Shown here one piece after another: positions 59,409 to 64,000 of a stretch of DNA of 64,000 bases. Origin of the DNA: Megaustenia siamemsis (Eukaryota > Mollusca > Gastropoda > Stylommatophora > Ariophantidae); NCBI GenBank assembly GCA_032433765.1, contig JAVIAB010000156.1, forward strand, positions 84,551,015-84,615,014. The letters are read 5' to 3'. Positions within the stretch are counted from its first letter, which is position 1, and each line of letters opens with the position of its first letter. Under the pieces are notes generated by a model that saw nothing but the letters and a program-made list of their open reading frames with translations, had not been told where the DNA came from and ran no database searches. The translations under genes and the position numbers were made by a program.

Positions 59409-60372
59409 TACTTACTTATTACTTTGTTCTCTAAAGAAATTTGAAACACTCTCAAAACACTTTCACAACTAAATTTTCTCTATGTTCTAGTTCACTTGCT
59501 CTGATTCTGTCTACTGGTCAATTAATTGTTCCTACTCTACTAGCTCTGTGGCTTACTACTTCTTACTACTGTCTAACTTACTAACTTGACTGACTCCTGT
59601 GCCTAACTAACTGACTTCCTTGAATGTACTAAATGTCTAAAACTGAGAACTACTAACTGTCTAACTACCTTTGGCAGTTCTTCGTGACTAGCCAGTCTTC
59701 CTCCTAACAGCTTAATCTGTGTGTCTAACTACCTGTCTGTTCTAAATTGCGTGCCCAACTACTAAAAACATTTGGTGCTGAAGCTTAAATACCCAAACAA
59801 ATCTGCGTGTGGAATACCTGCATCCAATGGAATTGTCGTGAAGCCGTCATGAAGTTGACCGTTCTGTGACTTCCGCCTCCAAACTATCACAACAGCCGAC
59901 ATCTTGGTACTTTCAGTGAACTCTTACGTTTTGGAATGGTCCACACAGGCTTGTTTGTGTCTCCAAAGTAACTTCTGGTCAGCATGACCTCTCCTGCGTT
60001 TCAAATAATAATGTTTATTTCATGACTTTGACCTGTCCAGGAAGTTGTTTGTCAACCTATTTACCTGACGGGTCAAGCCATGTGTTGACTCACACTTTCA
60101 CAATTATAAAATTTCCATTCTCCATAAACGTGTGTCTGACTACTACCCTTCCTTCATCCTCACCTACTCATCCACTAACAGCTAGGATAATTTTCATTTG
60201 CACAACTTTCTATTACCTTTCCATTGCTTACGTACTGTCACTATTTACTGTCCAATCACTAACTACTGTCCAATCACTAACTACTGGCGTCTGTTATAAG
60301 CTGTTAAGAAATGCGTACCGGCTGAGTTACCTGGCCCATGCTTTAACCATTTAAACTGTTACACAGAGTCGG
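59406..60372. other. Low-complexity CTAACTA-rich, otherwise unassigned
   Basis: 59460-59770 is rich in ctaacta/cttactac words without a fixed period. The rest shows no gene. A small duplication actactgtccaatcacta occurs at about 60250. Confidence 0.55.
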
Positions 60373-60387
60373 GGGGGGGGGGGGGTG
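60372..60387. repeat. Poly-G run
   Basis: About 15 consecutive G. A similar run is at 55319-55332. Confidence 0.9.
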
Positions 60388-60463
60388 ATTCAGAACGTCA
60401 GCGCTGCCAGTCTACAAGAAATGCTGGGGTTGGATGTGGGTCGGATATAGGGAAGCCATGTCT

Positions 60464-60993
60464 GGTTGAATAGAATAGAATAGAATAGAATAGAATAGAA
60501 TAGAATAGAAAAGAATAGAAAAGAATATAATAGAATAGAGTAGAATTGAATAGAGTAGAATAGAATAGAGTAGAGTAGAGTAGAGTAGAGTAGAGTAGAG
60601 TAGAATAGAATAGAATAGAATAGAATAGAATAGAATAGAATAGAATAGAATAGAATAGAGTAGAATAGAATAGAGTAGAATTGAATAGAGTAGAATAGAA
60701 TAGAATAGAGTAGAATAGAATAGAATAGAGTAGAGTAGAATTGAATAGAGTAGAATAGAATAGAATAGAGTAGAATAGAATAGAGTAGAATAGAATAGAA
60801 CAGAGTAGAATAGAATAGAATAGAATAGAGTAGAATAGAATAGAATAGAATAGAATAGAGTAGAATAGAGTAGAATAGAATAGAATAGAGTAGAAGAGAG
60901 TAGAATAGAATAGAATAGAATAGAGTAGAATAGAATAGAATAGAATATAATAGAGTAGAATAGAATAGAGTAGAATAGAATAGAATAGAATAG
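60464..60993. repeat. TAGAA/TAGAG pentanucleotide array
   Basis: About 106 pentamers of tagaa or tagag, with rare attga and acaga units. The 210-codon minus frame (FYSILFYS in series) is an artefact. Confidence 0.97.
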
Positions 60994-61104
60994 ATGAAAC
61001 CATGACAGCTGGTTGTATCTCGATTACCATTATGTCTGTTTAGTAAATATTAATTTGCGTGTGCTAAAGAATCGAGTTTTTCCAGCAAATAATTTACTAC
61101 CATT

Positions 61105-61170
61105 ACTCTGTTGTGAATGATAAGCTGTCCTGTTAGATTAAATAATTTACTACCATTAATTCGTCGCAAA
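61105..61170. repeat. 52-bp array, left remnant
   Basis: One unit (gataagctgtcctgttagat, ttaataatttactaccatta-like words) before LINE B, continuous with 61597-62448. Confidence 0.88.
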
Positions 61171-61596
61171 CCAATTCTGACCTATGGAAGCGAATCATGG
61201 ACAGTAGACAAACAAATGAAAAGACGACTAGAGGCTACAGAGATGGGATTTCTCAGAAGAATGTTGAAAGTTCCCTGGACAGCAAAAAAGACCAATGAGG
61301 AAGTTCTCAAAGAGGCCAACACAAAAAGGAAACTCCTTAAACACATCAGAAAGAAACAATCATTATTTTTCGGGCACATCATGAGAAGAGGAAAGTTTGA
61401 ATACTTGGTTACAACTGGCAAAATAAAAGGAAAGAGAGATCGCGGATGACAAAGAGAGAAAATACTGGATATCTTGGTGTCATGGCATGGAAAGCAGTCA
61501 ACAGCAGAACTGATACGATGTACTTTAGATAGAAGATATGTGGAAGGACATGATCGCCGACGCCAACTGGTATGGCACCTGATGATGATGATGATG
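61171..61596 (+). mobile_element. LINE family B, 5'-truncated, inserted in 52-bp array
   Basis: Open frame 61117-61449 reads LTYGSESWTVDKQMKRRLEA, LRRMLKVPWTAKKTNEEVL and SLFFGHIMRRGKFEYLVTTG, the post-RT tail of a common metazoan LINE. It runs on past a stop with RENILDILVSWHG-like residues to an (ATG)n tail. Flanks show aattcgtcgcaaa (61158-61170) and aattcgtcacaaa (61597-61609), a 13-bp duplication with one difference, though the array itself supplies the same word. About 430 bp of 3' end only. Confidence 0.88.
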
Positions 61597-62448
61597 AATT
61601 CGTCACAAATGATAAGCTGACTGTTAGATTAAATAATTTACTACCAATAATTCGTCACAAATGATAAGCTGCCTGTTAGATTAAATAATTTACTACCAAT
61701 AATTCGTCACAAATGATAAGCTGACTGCTAGATTAAATAATTTACTACCAATAATTCGTCACAAATGATAAGCTGACTGCTAGATTAAATAATTTACTAC
61801 CACTAATTCGTCACAAATGATAAGCTGACTGCTAGATTAAATAATTTACTACCAATAATTCGTCACAAATGATAAGCTGCCTGTTAGATTAAATAAGTTA
61901 CTACCAATAATTCGTCACAAATGATAAGCTGCCTGTTAGATTAAATAATTTACTACCACTAATTCGTCACAAATGATAAGCTGACTGCTAGATTAAATAA
62001 TTTACTACCAATAATTCGTCACAAATGATAAGCTGACTGCTAGATTACATAATTTACTACCACTAATTCGTCACAAATGATAAGCTGCCTATTAGATTAA
62101 ATAATTTACTACCAAAATTTCGTCACAAATGATAAGTTGCCTGTTAGATTAAATAATTTACTACCACTAATTCGTCACAAATGATAAGCTGACTGCTAGA
62201 TTAAATAATTTACTACCACTAATTCGTCACAAATGATAAGCTGCCTGTTAGATTAAATAATTTACTACCAATAATTCGTCACAAATGATAAGCTGACTGC
62301 TATATTAAATAATTTACTACCAATAATTCGTCACAAATGATAAGCTGACTGCTAGATTAAATAATTTACTACCACTAATTCGTCACAAATGATAAGCTGA
62401 CTGCTAGATTAAATAATTTACTACCACTAATTCGTCACAAATGATAAG
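61597..62448. repeat. 52-bp tandem array, about 16 copies
   Basis: Unit tag attcgtcacaaatgataagc then tgactgctagattaaataat. Two types (gactgcta, gcctgtta) alternate irregularly. Confidence 0.95.
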
Positions 62449-63000
62449 CACTAGAGGTTTCCTGCTAAAAGAGGACGAGGTGTCTCGTCAGGAACGAAGG
62501 GCTTGAGAATAATCTTGTTGTTTTTGTCCTGCCGAAATCATTTCCCTGTGGACAGTTTGGCTGACACGACTACAGGTGTGACGTTTCCCTGTACGTCACT
62601 CTCGCTGACACTCTGAGCGTCTCCAGATTGAAGGACGGGAAATGAGGACGCTAAAAACGGTTTGAATCGTTTGAAGATCTCTTGGCTTTCTCATGGTTTG
62701 TCGACATGAGCCAGGATGGGCAGATGAAACGACAATGTGTGATCAGTTAAAGTAACATCTATTATTATTTCTATTATTATTATTATCGTTATGAAGTTAT
62801 TATATATTGTTCATATTTTTTTAATTTGTTAGGCATTATAGTGGAGGAATGCAAAAATAAAGGAGTTAGCCTCAATAGCAAAATAACATAAGTAAGAAAC
62901 ATAGAAAAAGACATCATCGCAATGAACAATAAAGACAAGTGGAGCAATAATAAACAGATAAATGAATCTAAATATTAGAAACCTCAGATGGTAGATGTAC
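62449..63000. other. Unassigned spacer
   Basis: No exon or element recognised until the LINE B copy; short att-rich run at 62760-62790. The last 100 bp may be an older part of that LINE. Confidence 0.5.
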
Positions 63001-63004
63001 AACA

Positions 63005-63535
63005 GAGGTGAGATACAGAATGGCTCAGGCAAAAGCAGCTTTTAACAAAATGAGGAAGATACTGTGCAATCCTTTTTTGACAACAGAAACAAGAAAAAGA
63101 GTTCTTAAATGTTATTTAGAGCCAGTCTTAACATGTGGGTGTGAATCAAAGACAATAGGACAACAGACAAGAACATTACTGGAGGCTGTAGAAATGTGGT
63201 TTTATAGAAGAATGTTGAGAATACCATGGACAGCTAAGAAAAGTAATGAAAACATTCTGAAAGGGGTCAAAGCAAAAAGAGAGCTAATTTACAATATTAG
63301 GAAGAAATAATCATAATTTTTTGGCCAAGTAATGAGATAGGAACAGCTGAAATACATTGTAACAACTGGGAAAATTGAGGGACGAAGAGATAGAGGGAAG
63401 CAAAGAGAAAATATACCACACAGCTTAAGAGAATGGCTTGGCAGAAGGTCAGAAATGATTTATAAATGTGTAGAGATCGAGAGTTGTGGAGAGGCATGAC
63501 CGCCTACGCCTAGCAGGGATGATGGATTTTAATAA
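63005..63535 (+). mobile_element. LINE family B, second 3' copy
   Basis: Frame 63008-63310 reads MRYRMAQAKAAFNKMRKILC, RKRVLKCYLEPVLTCGCESK, FYRRMLRIPWTAKKSNENIL and ends at a stop in INIRKK. The 3' end gcctacgcctagcagggatg then atggattttaa matches the family. It extends further 5' than the copy at 61171. Confidence 0.85.
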
Positions 63536-63660
63536 CAAATAGATTTTTACTCCTAGTGACGTCATCACCATCATCCTTTTCATCATCTTCGTTAACGCTG
63601 CTATTTGCGGTGCACTGCCCATCATGGGGAGTGCCGTATGTTATCATGTCCAGTCGATCT

Positions 63661-63848
63661 TGAAACAAACTGACTAGTCTACTCAAGCGAAACAAACTGA
63701 CTAGTCTACTCAAGCGAAACAAACTGACTAGTCTACTCAAGCGAAACAAACTGACTAGTCTACTCAAGCGAAACAAACTGACTAGTCTACTCAAGCGAAA
63801 CAAACTGAAAGTCTACTCAAGCGAAACAAACTGAAAGTCTACTCAAGC
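63661..63848. repeat. 27-bp tandem array, seven copies
   Basis: Unit cgaaacaaactgactagtct then actcaag; the last two units lack the ctagt. Minus-strand frame LVSLFRLSR in series is an artefact. Confidence 0.95.
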
Positions 63849-63865
63849 GAGTAAGAAACGAAAGT

Positions 63866-64000
63866 TCTTCTTTCTTTCAGCTCCCTGTGGAGCATAGGTC
63901 TTTAACAAACACTTTCCTCACCGTTTTGTTTCTTGTCATTTTTTAAGATCGTTCCATGTCTTCCCCATCATCTTCATCTCTGCTTCTGTCTTCTCCAAGA
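63866..64000 (-). mobile_element. LINE family C 3' end, cut by window end
   Basis: The reverse complement (cttggagaagacagaagcag, gatgatggggaagacatgga, ctatgctccacagggagctg) matches 4660-4790. The element continues past the window. Confidence 0.85.

Overview
The window is eukaryotic nuclear DNA from an invertebrate animal, most likely a mollusc or another lophotrochozoan. The clues are one spliced exon of a rhodopsin-type neuropeptide receptor, several families of non-LTR retrotransposons, tRNA-derived SINEs, a Tc1/mariner-like and a hAT DNA transposon, and a large tandem-repeat load. By adding up my own boundaries, roughly half of the 64 kb is tandem arrays: about forty arrays, mostly unrelated monomers of 15-61 bp. 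The species cannot be fixed from this sequence. Nothing bacterial (operon, rRNA, CRISPR, integrated phage) is visible. Most long open frames in the window are stop-free tandem repeats, not genes.

Layout. 1-5350: a 41-bp array, then a LINE 3' end (family A) split by a 2.1-kb DNA transposon with an intact transposase, then a 46-bp array split by LINE C and by a SINE with a perfect 13-bp target duplication. 5690-11160: 20-bp and 26-bp arrays, the second split by LINE A and by an RNase H-bearing LINE (D). 11612-13751: a 39-bp array of about 51 copies that abuts, base for base, the 5' splice site of the receptor exon (13616-13751, minus strand). 14573-24500: a 42-bp palindrome-bearing array, SINEs, a 1.86-kb GGTT/GGTC array, a LINE A copy with an internal 53-bp amplification, and tetranucleotide runs. 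24962-27491: a decayed hAT element. 27586-39915: a nearly continuous block of 24-, 34-, 90-, 15-, 28-, 61-, 39- and 44-bp arrays. The 28-bp array is 3.9 kb long and contains a 280-bp higher-order repeat. 39945-55000: a SINE, then arrays of 33, 27, 26, 58, 31, 40 and 28 bp, a TTAGGG/TTGGGG-like interstitial block, and arrays of 35, 38, 21, 29 and 4 bp. 55300-64000: SINE and LINE fragments, a fold-back structure, 17-bp and pentanucleotide arrays, and a 52-bp array split by LINE B.

Genes do not form a pathway here. The only host coding piece I can defend is the receptor exon (TM1 to the start of TM2), so at least part of the window is probably intron of that minus-strand gene. The biology on show is repeat dynamics: satellites that appear to start from retrotransposon segments and from a splice junction, and transposons that land inside satellites, leaving target duplications that date the events relative to each other.
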